A stretch of 64,000 nucleotides of DNA from Limnohabitans_A sp048020265 (GCF_048020265.1 NZ_CP171843.1:1054001-1118000), one strand, 5' to 3'. Shown: positions 51,716 through 60,257, counted from the stretch's first letter. Translations and numbers: made by a program. The notes: generated by a model from the letters alone, not told the origin.

Positions 51716-53665
51716 ATGACCATGCCCTTTGCGTTCAAACTCCTTCCTTTGCTCGCTGGCCTGGCGGGTGCATACCCTGGCACGTCCTTGGCGGCGGACG
51801 GCCCTGCATCGGGCTTGCCCGCGGCCCCGCAGCGTTTGCTGATTCAGCGCACGGCCGAGGATGTGGCCAAGCTCGATGCCATGGCCACACCCACGACCGA
51901 GTCAGACTTGTTGGCCCGCGAGGCCATCGAATTGATTCAGGAGAAGAAGCTCAAAAAAGCCTCCGAGAAAATCAATGCCGCCCTGCGTTTGCGTGTGGAC
52001 CGCTCTTACTACCACCTGGTCAACGGCTTGATCTACCACCTGCAAGCGCGTGAGGGGGGCGCCAGCTCTTACGAATTGGCGGCGCAAGGCTACCAGCAAG
52101 CCATTCGCTTTGACGAGTCGAACTGGCAGGCGCATCTGTTGTCGGGTTTGTTGCACATTGACACGTCCAAATTCGAGCTGGCCAGACAGGCGCTGGCCGA
52201 GGCCATGTACCTGCGCCCCGATGACGCAGACGTGCTCAACGCCTTTGCTTATGCGGCCTACCGTTCGGGCTCCCCGGATCTGGCTGCCGGTGCCATCAAC
52301 GCGCTGGAAGCCATGGGCGGCGTCAAGACCCAGGTGGAAATCCGCAACGCTTCCGTCATCATGGCGGCCGTGGGTGAGCCTGAAAAAGCACGGGCTTACC
52401 TCAACCAGCTCAAGGACAAGGCTTCGTCTGCCACGCGCAGTTTTGTGGAGCGGCGGTTGGGTGATTGGCAGGGCGTGCACAGCAGCCCTGGCATGCTCAA
52501 AACCCAGTTTGGTGGTGCGCCTGCTAGCCCCGGTGGCTTTGGCGGGGGGGGCTTTGGCTCGCCCGGTCTGTCGGGCGGTTTTGGTTCGCCGGGTCTGTCC
52601 GGTGGCTTTGGCGCGCCGGGCGGCTATGGCATGCCCGGTCAGCCTGGCATGCCGGGTATGCCCGGTTTGCCTGGAGCGCCCGGCATGGACAAGATGGTGG
52701 TGGTCGATGTGGTCATCATCTCCACCGAAGAGGACTACTCCAACCAACAAGGCATGAACTTGCTGCGCGGTTTGCAACTGCAGTTTGGCGGCACGGGAGG
52801 GGCGGCTTACGAGCGGCGCACGGTCACCGATCGCAGCGCCGCCGGCGACACCACCCAAACCTCTAGCATCACACGCTTGATCTCGGTGCCTTCGGTGCGT
52901 TACAGCCTGAACATCTTCAACATCAACAGCGCCCGCAACGAGATTTTGGCGCGGCCCACTTTGGTGGCCACGGCCGGTCGGCCTTCAGAATTTTTCTCTG
53001 GCGCCGAGCTCAACGCGGTGGTGGTCAGCTCGGGCGTCAATGCCAACCCTGTGAACATCGTCAAGGACATCGGTACCACCTTGCAAGTCACGCCCACGTT
53101 TTTGGAGGATGGGCAAATCAACCTGAAAGTGCTGGCTCAGCGCACTTTCATCAAAACGCCCAACAACAACCTCAGCGGTTTTGATGCCCGAGTGGAAACC
53201 TCCAAGAGTCGGGTCGATGCCAGCGTGGTAATGCGCCCTGGCGAGACGCTGATTTTGGGCGGCCTGAGCGAGAAAGAAGGCGAGATCACCCGTGACGGCG
53301 TGCCACTTTTGCAAGACGTGCCCTTGGTGCAGTATTTGTTTGCCAACCGCACTTCGCGCGATTACCAAAAGTCCACGCTGATCCTGATCACGCCTAGACC
53401 TGCGCAGTACGTGTACCAGCCAGAAAAAGCCCGCCAGGCGTATGAAAAAAGCCTGAGCGAGGAGGAGCGGCCCTTTGCCAGTCTGCGTGCCCGCTATGCC
53501 GACTGGTTCCGGCCTTACCCGAATTGGGCTTCGGTGTTTCGTCAGCTGCAAGAGAACTCGCTCTACCGTGAATTCCGCACGGGCGATGTGGTGCTGGAGA
53601 ACTGGACCGACATGCGCTCACTCAAGGACCGTCTGGGCAAAGTGCGCGATTTTCTGCATTACTGA
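51716..53665 (+). CDS. TPR/collagen-like/secretin fusion protein
   Basis: 649 residues. Signal peptide (about 1-26). TPR-like helices at about 70-250 (KLKKASEKINAALRLR, YELAAQGYQQAIRF, FELARQALAEAMYLR). A Gly/Pro-rich spacer at about 272-325 with FGSPGLSGG repeats and a GxPGxP collagen-like stretch. Then a secretin C-domain (about 395-560): ARPTLVATAGRPSEFFSGAE, DIGTTLQVTPTFLEDGQI, VVMRPGETLILGGLSEKE and a closing TLILITPRP. The N0/N1 ring domains of GspD/PilQ are replaced by the TPR segment. No other type II or tad genes are adjacent. Predicted outer-membrane ring. Confidence 0.88.
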   Translation: MTMPFAFKLLPLLAGLAGAYPGTSLAADGPASGLPAAPQRLLIQRTAEDVAKLDAMATPTTESDLLAREAIELIQEKKLKKASEKINAALRLRVDRSYYHLVNGLIYHLQAREGGASSYELAAQGYQQAIRFDESNWQAHLLSGLLHIDTSKFELARQALAEAMYLRPDDADVLNAFAYAAYRSGSPDLAAGAINALEAMGGVKTQVEIRNASVIMAAVGEPEKARAYLNQLKDKASSATRSFVERRLGDWQGVHSSPGMLKTQFGGAPASPGGFGGGGFGSPGLSGGFGSPGLSGGFGAPGGYGMPGQPGMPGMPGLPGAPGMDKMVVVDVVIISTEEDYSNQQGMNLLRGLQLQFGGTGGAAYERRTVTDRSAAGDTTQTSSITRLISVPSVRYSLNIFNINSARNEILARPTLVATAGRPSEFFSGAELNAVVVSSGVNANPVNIVKDIGTTLQVTPTFLEDGQINLKVLAQRTFIKTPNNNLSGFDARVETSKSRVDASVVMRPGETLILGGLSEKEGEITRDGVPLLQDVPLVQYLFANRTSRDYQKSTLILITPRPAQYVYQPEKARQAYEKSLSEEERPFASLRARYADWFRPYPNWASVFRQLQENSLYREFRTGDVVLENWTDMRSLKDRLGKVRDFLHY

Positions 53666-53679
53666 AAAGGAAAGGCTTT

Positions 53680-54789
53680 ATGAAGAACCGAGCATTGTTT
53701 TGGGGTTTCAGCCTGTTGGCCGGACTGTCTCAGGTGCATGCCCAAAATGCGCACGACGGGCGGCGCAGCAGCCAGTTCAGTGACACGCTGGAGTGCCGCT
53801 TTTGTGACCTGCGTTATGAGGACCTGTCGGTACGCAATTTCAAGCGCGTGGACGTGACCGGTGCTTTTTTGCACGGCGCCAACTTCTCTTGGTCGGTGTT
53901 GAAAAACAGCCGCCTGATGTCGAGCAACTTGGTGCAAGTGCGCATGGAGTGGTCAGATCTTGACGGTGCCGACTTGTCCAAGGCAACGCTGGAGAACGCC
54001 ACCATGTTCCGATCGTCCTTCCGAGGAGCGAACTTTCACATGGCCAACTTGTCCGGCGCCAATCTCAATCGCAGCGAAATGGCGGGTGTGAGCATGGTGG
54101 CTGCGGTGATGCGGCGTGCTGACCTGACCGCTGCGCGTTTGACCAATGCCAACTTGCGGCAAGCGGATCTCAGTGGCGCGATCTTGGAGAACTCGCGCGT
54201 GCGCGACACCGACTTGCAAGGCAGCACTCTGAACGGGACCAACTTCGAGGGTTGTGATCTGAAGAACTCGGACTTGTCGGGCTCTTCCATCAGGGGCGCC
54301 AGCTTTGTCGCCACCTATTTGCATCAGGTCAATTTTCGCAATGCCGATCTGACCAATGCGAAGTTCCAAAATGCCATTTTGGAGGCCAACAATTTCAGTG
54401 GCGCCAACCTGACTGGTGCCGACCTCACGGGGGCCACGCTGCGCAACACCATCTTGACCGGGGCCAATTTGTGCAAAGCCAAGTTGCCCGACGGCAGCAC
54501 AGGCAGCTGTCCTGCAGCCCCGGAACCTGCCAACACAGCCACCACCGCAGCCCCCTCGGCTGGCGCCGCATCTGACGCACTGCCGGGCGTATTGCCGCTC
54601 AGCCCGCCAGGTCTTCCGCCCAGTTTGTCGCCTGGCTTGACTCCAGGATTGACACCGAGTTTCCCGGGTTCATCACCTGGTTTCTTGCCCAGTTCGGCAC
54701 CCAGTGCCCCATTGCCCGGGCTGTCTTCGTCCTTGCCTTCGGCTTGGGGCGTTGCCCCTGATCTTGTCTTCACAGGAAAGGCTGTCTGA
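53680..54789 (+). CDS. Secreted pentapeptide-repeat protein with Pro-rich tail
   Basis: 369 residues. Signal peptide MKNRALFWGFSLLAGLSQVHA. A CRFCDL motif opens a right-handed quadrilateral beta-helix of A(D/N)LXX units (about 30-270, around 45 repeats: FRGANFHMANLSGANLNRSEM, NADLTNAKF and so on). A low-complexity Ala/Ser/Pro tail (about 275-369) follows with many LSPGLTPGL-like units. AAGG precedes the ATG. Follows the secretin gene by 14 bases and its stop overlaps the next start. A periplasmic or surface beta-helix is likely; its partner is unknown. Confidence 0.9.
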   Translation: MKNRALFWGFSLLAGLSQVHAQNAHDGRRSSQFSDTLECRFCDLRYEDLSVRNFKRVDVTGAFLHGANFSWSVLKNSRLMSSNLVQVRMEWSDLDGADLSKATLENATMFRSSFRGANFHMANLSGANLNRSEMAGVSMVAAVMRRADLTAARLTNANLRQADLSGAILENSRVRDTDLQGSTLNGTNFEGCDLKNSDLSGSSIRGASFVATYLHQVNFRNADLTNAKFQNAILEANNFSGANLTGADLTGATLRNTILTGANLCKAKLPDGSTGSCPAAPEPANTATTAAPSAGAASDALPGVLPLSPPGLPPSLSPGLTPGLTPSFPGSSPGFLPSSAPSAPLPGLSSSLPSAWGVAPDLVFTGKAV

Positions 54790-55601
54790 TGAACCGCAAC
54801 ACATGGATGGCTTGGTGCCGCCGAGCACATTTTCTGATGGCCTTGCCCTGGCTGCTGGTCTTCGTGGCGGGCAACGCACTGGCCCAAAGCAACCTGCCGG
54901 GCGCCCCCGCGTTTCGCGTTGCCGTGCCCGGCAACATGTTCGCCTATTTGGGCAAGAGTGGGCCTGAAGGGGTGTTTCTCGAAACCATGGACGTGCTGCT
55001 CAAAGGCATGGGCAAAGTGCCGCAATACGTCACCATGCCCACGGGTGATGCCCTGACCGAACTGCGCAGCGGCAGCCTCAGCGCGGCCACGGTGGTTGTG
55101 CCTTCTGGCCGCACGACCAGCACTTTGTGGTTGTCCGAGCCGCTGGTGGTCGAGTCCAACATCGTGGTGGCGCTCAAGGACAAGGGGTTCACGCTCCAGA
55201 GTCTGGCCGACCTCAAGGGCAAACGTTTGGGTGCGCGCCAGGGCTACCGATATCCCTTGCTGGAAAACAAGTCCAGCATGAAGCTGGTGCGCTATACCAC
55301 TGACGGCGAAATGCTGCGCGCCTTGTTGTTCGACGAAATTGATGCCATCTTGTTTTCGGCCATTTCGGACATTTTTGCCCTGCGCAGTGAGGGCATCATG
55401 AAGCGCTTGGTGGTGCTGGACAAAGCCGTTGGCACTGTGCCTTTTGTGGCGGCCTTCTCCAAGACCGATTTCAGCGAGCAAGAACTGCAGGCCTTTAACC
55501 AAGCCTTGGCAGAGTTCAAGCGCAGTCCCCGGTGGGCGCAGGTGCTGGAGCGAAATGGCTTGACCGATTTGTCCAAGCCCTGGCCCATGATTGCTGAGTA
55601 A
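54789..55601 (+). CDS. Periplasmic amino-acid-type solute-binding protein (family 3)
   Basis: 270 residues with a long signal peptide (about 1-33, ending FVAGNALAQ). The two-lobe family-3 binding fold shows SGPEGVFLETMDVLLKGMGK, LADLKGKRLGARQGYRYPLLE and DAILFSAISDIFAL, but the family's usual ligand residues are not obvious. No ABC permease or ATPase is adjacent. It overlaps the pentapeptide gene by one base (ATG within TGATG), so it belongs to the adhesin operon. It may act as a sensor rather than in uptake. Confidence 0.85.
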   Translation: MNRNTWMAWCRRAHFLMALPWLLVFVAGNALAQSNLPGAPAFRVAVPGNMFAYLGKSGPEGVFLETMDVLLKGMGKVPQYVTMPTGDALTELRSGSLSAATVVVPSGRTTSTLWLSEPLVVESNIVVALKDKGFTLQSLADLKGKRLGARQGYRYPLLENKSSMKLVRYTTDGEMLRALLFDEIDAILFSAISDIFALRSEGIMKRLVVLDKAVGTVPFVAAFSKTDFSEQELQAFNQALAEFKRSPRWAQVLERNGLTDLSKPWPMIAE

Positions 55602-56028
55602 GGCAGCGGCAACAGCCGCAGATGCAGATACAAGCAGGCTTGAAGTAACGCGCCGCTTAGGCGGCGTGCAGCCTTTGCCATGGCCGCACGCTGAGCAATG
55701 CGCATGGCCACAGCCCCTCTAAATAACGGGGTGCTGAACCTCTTGCTTCACACAGTGCGGGCAGGAGTGTTGGAAGTGCAGCCAGGAACAAAGCTCTTTT
55801 CAAATCGGTTCTACAGTTAATCAGATTTGCTTTTTTTGGTGTTTTTTTGACAAAAACGAGCCAAACCCGCATGCCATCAAAACCTTCAGGTCGGTCGCTC
55901 GCGACCCACGGTAAGCGAAGGAGTTTGCGTGCACAAAAAAAAGTATTTCGACCCTCTCGCCGGGCAGCTTGTTCAGGGCTTTTCTGTGGCGGGAGGACTT
56001 GACTCAGATTGATTTGCAAGGAGCAAAG
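55602..56028. other. Spacer ahead of coiled-coil gene block
   Basis: 427 bases without a gene. An 8-bp stem at 55649-55668 (CGCGCCGC-type arms, loop TTAG) may end the upstream operon. The stretch 55795-55860 is T-rich; TTGACA at 55847-55852 is a perfect -35 hexamer, though no convincing -10 follows at 16-18 bases. The ribosome-binding site AAGGAG just before 56029 is strong. Confidence 0.45.
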
Positions 56029-56931
56029 ATGACCGTGAACTTGAAACTATTGATCAGCACAAGCTTGCTTGTCTCCATGGGATGGGGCAGCTCTGTTGCG
56101 TTGGCGCAAACCGCCCCCGGTGGCTCTGTGACCGCACCCGTGCCAGGCCAGCCTGTGCCGGCGGCGCAACCGGGTGTCGCCCCACAGCCAGGTGCAGCAC
56201 CACAGCCTGCTTTGTCCCCGCAGCTGAGCCAAACGCAGGCGGTGATTCAGGACGCTCTTCGCAAGGCGCAAGACGCCGAGAAAAAAGCCAACGCAGAGGC
56301 GGCTGAGCGCAACCGGATCAAGCGCGAGTTGCGTGCCCAGCAGCCCAAAACACCGGAGGAGCGTGCTGCTTTGCGCGCCGCACGCGCCGAAGCCCGTAAG
56401 AAAGAAATGGCCGAAATGACGCCCGAAGTTCGGGCTGCGCGCGAGAAAGAAATTCAAGTGCGCCGAGCACAAGTTGCTGCTTTGCGCGCCGCGCAAGAAG
56501 CCCAGGCCAAAGCCGCTTCGGCTGAGCAAAACGTCGCCAAGCTCAACAGCGAACTGGACGCCATTCGCAAGCCCAACCCTGCGCGCGGTGCCAACTTCAC
56601 CCCCCGTAATGTGACACCTTTGTTGCAAAGCTTGGACACCTTGACCAAGCGCTTGACGGCGATCAAAACCCCTGCCGACTTGCCACCGCCTCAGCTGGCT
56701 GCGCTTGACCAGGAGCTGACACGCATCAGCAACTACATGGACCGGCTTGAAGAGGCCCTTGAAGGTGTGCAACGTGCTGGCGTGGAAACCCCAGCCAACA
56801 AAGAAGCAGCCGCTTTGTACATCCGAGTGGGTGATTTGGCCCAGGGTCTGGATGTCGAAATGCAGCGCATTGAAAAACTTTTCCCGAATACCCCGCAGTT
56901 GCAAGCGATTTTCGCGAAATTCCGCGATTGA
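56029..56931 (+). CDS. Secreted coiled-coil hypothetical protein
   Basis: 300 residues from the ATG at 56029, which has AAGGAG upstream. Signal peptide (LKLLISTSLLVSMGWGSSVALAQ), then a Pro/Ala linker (about 28-62) and a long charged, Ala-rich coiled coil (about 65-175; KAQDAEKKANAEAAERNRIK, AALRAARAEARKKEMAE). A helical C-terminal domain follows (about 190-300). Begins the second block of the island, 36 bases before the next gene. I recognise no family; the shape suggests a periplasmic spacer or stalk. Confidence 0.75.
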   Translation: MTVNLKLLISTSLLVSMGWGSSVALAQTAPGGSVTAPVPGQPVPAAQPGVAPQPGAAPQPALSPQLSQTQAVIQDALRKAQDAEKKANAEAAERNRIKRELRAQQPKTPEERAALRAARAEARKKEMAEMTPEVRAAREKEIQVRRAQVAALRAAQEAQAKAASAEQNVAKLNSELDAIRKPNPARGANFTPRNVTPLLQSLDTLTKRLTAIKTPADLPPPQLAALDQELTRISNYMDRLEEALEGVQRAGVETPANKEAAALYIRVGDLAQGLDVEMQRIEKLFPNTPQLQAIFAKFRD

Positions 56932-56967
56932 TCAGGCGCTCCATTTCACCTGCAAAGACAACACATC

Positions 56968-58356
56968 ATGAAAAAAATTACTTCATCCAAAAAGGCATTG
57001 ATCGCCAGCATGGTCATGCTGGCTTCTTTGATGAGCACCTCTGAGGCCTGGGCCTGCAAACGCTGGGACGTGCGATGCAAGGCGCGTGAGGCGTTCAACC
57101 GCGCGCGCGACAAAGCCGAAGAAGAGGCCCGTCGTGTGCAGCAAGCCGCTCAACAAGCCCAGCAAGCGGCGCAGCAACAGGCCGAAGCAGCCAAGCGCGC
57201 TGCCGAGCAGGCTGCCGCTATCGCTGCGCAGCAAGCGGCAGCGGCCAAAGCTGCGGAGGAAGCGGCCGTGAAAGCCGCAACCGAGGCGGCCAACCGCTTG
57301 GCCGAATTGGCCCGTCAGCAATCGCCCATCTCACCCAACGAGGCGATGAACTTTGCCAACAGCCGATTCAACCAAGTTACCAGCACCACCCAGGGCGTGG
57401 CCTTGTCATCCTTGCAGGCCACGGCCTCGGGCATGACGCGTGTGGGCAACGACATCAACTCGGCCTTCCGTAACGTGGGCGATGAGTTGGAGTCCGAGCT
57501 CAAAAAGCTGAACGTGGATATGCCCGATGTGGCGGGTTTCGCGCAAGAGGCCATGAAGCCCGCGATGAACGAGCTCAAGTCCTTCGACGCCTTCCGCCGC
57601 ACCATGTCGGGCAACTTTGCCAAGTTGGAGAAAGAAGACATTGGCGCACTCTGGAGCATCATGCGCACTGTCATGGAGCAAAAGCGTCCCAGCGACGACC
57701 AGGTCGAGGACTTCCAGGCGGTCATGAAAGACCTGTTTGGTGACATCTCTAACGGATGTCAAATCTGCCCCAAGCCCGGACGCGCTGGCGTGGGCATCGG
57801 CTTGACCGTGGCCAGCCCCACCGCAGGCCAGATCCCTCTGGGCGCCTCGGTCACCTTCAGCCTGGTGCAAAGCACCTACTTGGTCAATGGCAAGCCCCTG
57901 TTCGTGGCTGGCTACACCGTCAACGCGGAAGCGACCTCGGCCAACCGTCCCACCCCAGAAGTCTCGATGGACGTGGTGTGGGCGCCCGGTGAGTTGAGCA
58001 CCAGCAAACTGCCTTCGGCGACGCTGAGCGTGAGCATGTCCACGCCGGCTGTGGAAACCCCTTACGGCAGCTACTCCGGTGGCGGCTCGGTGGGCTTGGT
58101 CATGCCCGATACGGTGTACATGTTCTTTGACAAGAACGAGCGTCGCAAGCTGGTTGCAGCCCTCAAAGACGTCTCCAAAGGCCCCAAGTGGGTGGTTGAA
58201 AAAGCCAATGCTGCGGTCACGGACCTGCGCAAAATGGTCATGAATCCAGCCTATGAGGCGGGCATTTCGGTCGGTTTGCCGGGCAGCGGTGCTTTGAAGA
58301 TGAAGCCCGACGGTGGACTGGTCATGAGCCTGTCCGGCGTGATCGGCGCCTTCTAA
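56968..58356 (+). CDS. Secreted coiled-coil plus beta-domain hypothetical protein
   Basis: 462 residues. Signal peptide (about 1-29, STSEAWA) followed by CKRWDVRCK, a pair of Cys. An extreme Ala/Gln-rich coiled coil spans about 36-115 (RRVQQAAQQAQQAAQQQAEA). A helical middle (about 120-260) contains PNEAMNFANSRFNQVTS. After a second Cys pair (NGCQICPK, about 263-270) the C-terminal domain (about 270-462) is beta-rich with regular strands (GVGIGLTVASPT, AGISVGLPGSG, GLVMSLSGVIGAF). The end resembles a barrel-like or pilotin-like domain. Unrecognised family. Followed by a strong terminator. Confidence 0.75.
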   Translation: MKKITSSKKALIASMVMLASLMSTSEAWACKRWDVRCKAREAFNRARDKAEEEARRVQQAAQQAQQAAQQQAEAAKRAAEQAAAIAAQQAAAAKAAEEAAVKAATEAANRLAELARQQSPISPNEAMNFANSRFNQVTSTTQGVALSSLQATASGMTRVGNDINSAFRNVGDELESELKKLNVDMPDVAGFAQEAMKPAMNELKSFDAFRRTMSGNFAKLEKEDIGALWSIMRTVMEQKRPSDDQVEDFQAVMKDLFGDISNGCQICPKPGRAGVGIGLTVASPTAGQIPLGASVTFSLVQSTYLVNGKPLFVAGYTVNAEATSANRPTPEVSMDVVWAPGELSTSKLPSATLSVSMSTPAVETPYGSYSGGGSVGLVMPDTVYMFFDKNERRKLVAALKDVSKGPKWVVEKANAAVTDLRKMVMNPAYEAGISVGLPGSGALKMKPDGGLVMSLSGVIGAF

Positions 58357-58437
58357 AGCCTGTGGCGATGGCGTCGTCTTGAACGGCGCTGGCGCCAAGC
58401 TCGGGGTTTGGGGTCATGTGCCCAGAGCCTCTTGCCC

Positions 58438-58469
58438 AAGGTGGGTGCTCTGCGGCACCCACCTTTTTT
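58438..58469 (+). terminator. Rho-independent terminator after coiled-coil block
   Basis: Stem AAGGTGGGTGC / GCACCCACCTT (11 bp), loop TCTGCG, then TTTTTA. 82 bases after the stop of the beta-domain protein gene. Confidence 0.93.
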
Positions 58470-58649
58470 ATGCGTGGCCGCGGCAAGCGGGGCTGCCCGA
58501 GCTTGATCTTGGACTGCGCCATTACGCTGTATTTGTCGCGTACCCGGGTCAGGCGCTCCTTGCTGTGGCACACACTTCTAGGGTTTATTTCAGGCCAGGG
58601 ACGATTCATTAAGTTTTAAAATAAGCATTTCCACCCTTGTGGCTGCTTC

Positions 58650-58982
58650 ATGAAACGTCTCGCTTGTCTTTTGTTGGGCTTTGCATCTTTTGCTGGATGG
58701 GCTCAGTCGCGCGACGCTTTGCTGGATTTTTCGCTGGTGGCGCCGCCCACCGTGGACCGCCACAAGATCGTGCAGCCGGTGGTTCAGTGGCTGTTGAAGC
58801 CCGAGGCACCCGACCATTGCGCTCAGGTTCAGGGTCATGATGGTTTTGCGGTCTGGCAAGAGGGCTGTGTGTACTGGTCCCGTGCGCAGTCGACTTGCAC
58901 CATTGTGACCACGGGCAACACCACACATTCTCAGGTGGGTCGCTTGTTTCTCTTGTGTTTGAGTGGCGGGGAGCCTGCATGA
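58650..58982 (+). CDS. Small secreted Cys-rich protein, paralogue A
   Basis: 110 residues with a signal peptide (MKRLACLLLGFASFAGWAQ). Mature Cys at 57, 73, 83 and 103, with the core CVYWSRAQSTCTIVT. The next gene encodes a protein with the same Cys spacing (16-17, 10, 20) and the same YWS and CT(I/V)VT motifs, so the two are duplicates. This copy lacks the HExxH found in the other; the equivalent site is VGRLFLLC. Unrecognised family; the ATG overlaps nothing upstream, and a terminator and about 180 bases of spacer precede it. Confidence 0.75.
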   Translation: MKRLACLLLGFASFAGWAQSRDALLDFSLVAPPTVDRHKIVQPVVQWLLKPEAPDHCAQVQGHDGFAVWQEGCVYWSRAQSTCTIVTTGNTTHSQVGRLFLLCLSGGEPA

Positions 58983-59377
58983 GCAGTGGGTGCTGGCCAT
59001 GGCTTTTGGGGCTGTTGTATTTTTCGCTGCCATGGTCCGTGGCGCAGGCTCAGCCGGTCAACATCAACGACATGCCCGATGCCGCCTTCGTCAAGCGGTT
59101 CAGCCCGCCTTTGGTGGATCGCACGCGTTTCGAGCCTTTGCCGCCTGATCAACGCATGCTCAATGAGCCCAGGGTCAAACTGTTGGCCCGCAAAGATGGC
59201 TATGAGTTTTGTTCACGCATCACAGGGATTCCCATCAGCTCAAGCTCGCGACCGATGGCTTGCGCTTACTGGAGTGTGAAGCGGCGCGAGTGCACCGTGG
59301 TCACGCCCGAAGTCACAGCTTTCAACTATGTGGGGCATGAGTTGCGACATTGCTTCGAGGGGGCTTTTCATGATTGA
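58979..59377 (+). CDS. Small secreted Cys-rich protein, paralogue B, with HELRH
   Basis: 132 residues from the ATG at 58979 (4-base ATGA overlap with paralogue A). Signal peptide (LLGLLYFSLPWSVAQA). Mature Cys at 78, 95, 105 and 125 and the core CAYWSVKRRECTVVT match paralogue A. The C-terminus GHELRHCFEGAFHD holds an HExxH (H120, E121, H124), which could bind zinc as in metallopeptidases, although the domain is very small. Its stop lies inside the start of the next gene (8-base overlap). Function unknown. Confidence 0.75.
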   Translation: MSSGCWPWLLGLLYFSLPWSVAQAQPVNINDMPDAAFVKRFSPPLVDRTRFEPLPPDQRMLNEPRVKLLARKDGYEFCSRITGIPISSSSRPMACAYWSVKRRECTVVTPEVTAFNYVGHELRHCFEGAFHD

Positions 59378-60200
59378 TGAAAACCTCCAAAACTTGTCGG
59401 GTGTGCAGAGCCTGGAGCGCCGGGCCGGCTTGCAATGGGCGTTGTCTGCGTTGTTGGCGGGTTCAGTATCTCAAGCGCTGGGGCAAGACATCAAGCCACG
59501 CATGAATGTGGGGTTCATCGCCCGTTATCAGCCTTACAGTTTTACCCAGCCTGATGGCCGTCTGACCGGATTTGATGTCGAGGTGGTCAAAGCATTGCTG
59601 GAGGTGTCGGGTTACGAGTTGGTGCCGGTGATGGACACCTTGACGAATTTGCGCAAGAAAATGCAAAACGGTGAGATTGCTTTCATTGGCAACCAGCTGT
59701 TGGTCACGCCAGAGAATCGCCGCTATTTTGACTTTGTGCGCTCGTACGCCACGATCCAGTTGGTGAGTGTTTTGCATGAGGACGATGAGCGGGATTTTTT
59801 GAGCCTGGATGACTTCATGGGCAAAAAATTGGGGGTCTTGGCCAACACGGGCATCGAGGACCAGGCCCGAGGCGCCTTGGGCAAAGCGGTTCAGGCGTTC
59901 GAGCGGATCGAGGACGCTTTCCGGGCTTTGGCCGATCGCAAGATTGACGCGGTGCTGGAGGAGAACCTGATTGCGGAGTACTTCATCGACCGCGATGGTC
60001 TGCCCTTGAAGGTGGGGGTCCCGTTTGCATCGCCCATTCGTGTGGGCTTGGCCGTGCCCAAAGGCCAGAAAGAGATGGAAAACCGCTTGACGCAGGCGGT
60101 ACAAAGTTTGCTCAAAGAGAAAAACTTCAAGACCATTTCGAACCGCTGGTTTGGCTATGACGTCAGCCGCCCACGGGTTTCACACGCCGCCAGCACCTGA
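59370..60200 (+). CDS. Periplasmic amino-acid-type solute-binding protein (family 3)
   Basis: 276 residues from the ATG at 59370, overlapping the paralogue B stop. N-terminal export signal with a twin Arg (LERRAGLQWALSALLAGSVSQALG); Sec or Tat route uncertain. The family-3 binding fold is well conserved: NVGFIARYQPYSFTQPDGRLTGFDVEVVKALLE, FIGNQLLVTPENRRYFDFV, FMGKKLGVLANTGIEDQARGA and AVLEENLIAEYFI. No permease or ATPase is adjacent. It is the second binding protein in the island, more canonical than the one at 54789. Confidence 0.88.
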   Translation: MIDENLQNLSGVQSLERRAGLQWALSALLAGSVSQALGQDIKPRMNVGFIARYQPYSFTQPDGRLTGFDVEVVKALLEVSGYELVPVMDTLTNLRKKMQNGEIAFIGNQLLVTPENRRYFDFVRSYATIQLVSVLHEDDERDFLSLDDFMGKKLGVLANTGIEDQARGALGKAVQAFERIEDAFRALADRKIDAVLEENLIAEYFIDRDGLPLKVGVPFASPIRVGLAVPKGQKEMENRLTQAVQSLLKEKNFKTISNRWFGYDVSRPRVSHAAST

Positions 60201-60257
60201 GTCTGTGCTCAGTGCTCAGTGCTTGGGCTTGCTCCCGTGCCTCGTTAAGATCGTGGG

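Noticed and set aside
51716..53665. Secretin as part of a type II secretion, type IV pilus or Tad locus
   Set aside because: No ATPase, inner-membrane platform or pseudopilin genes are next to it; the minor pilins at 15-19 kb are far away and in a different operon.
59370..59470. Tat signal in the second binding protein
   Set aside because: The twin Arg (ERRAGLQ) lacks the rest of the Tat consensus; the ligand-binding fold does not need folded export, so Sec is equally likely.
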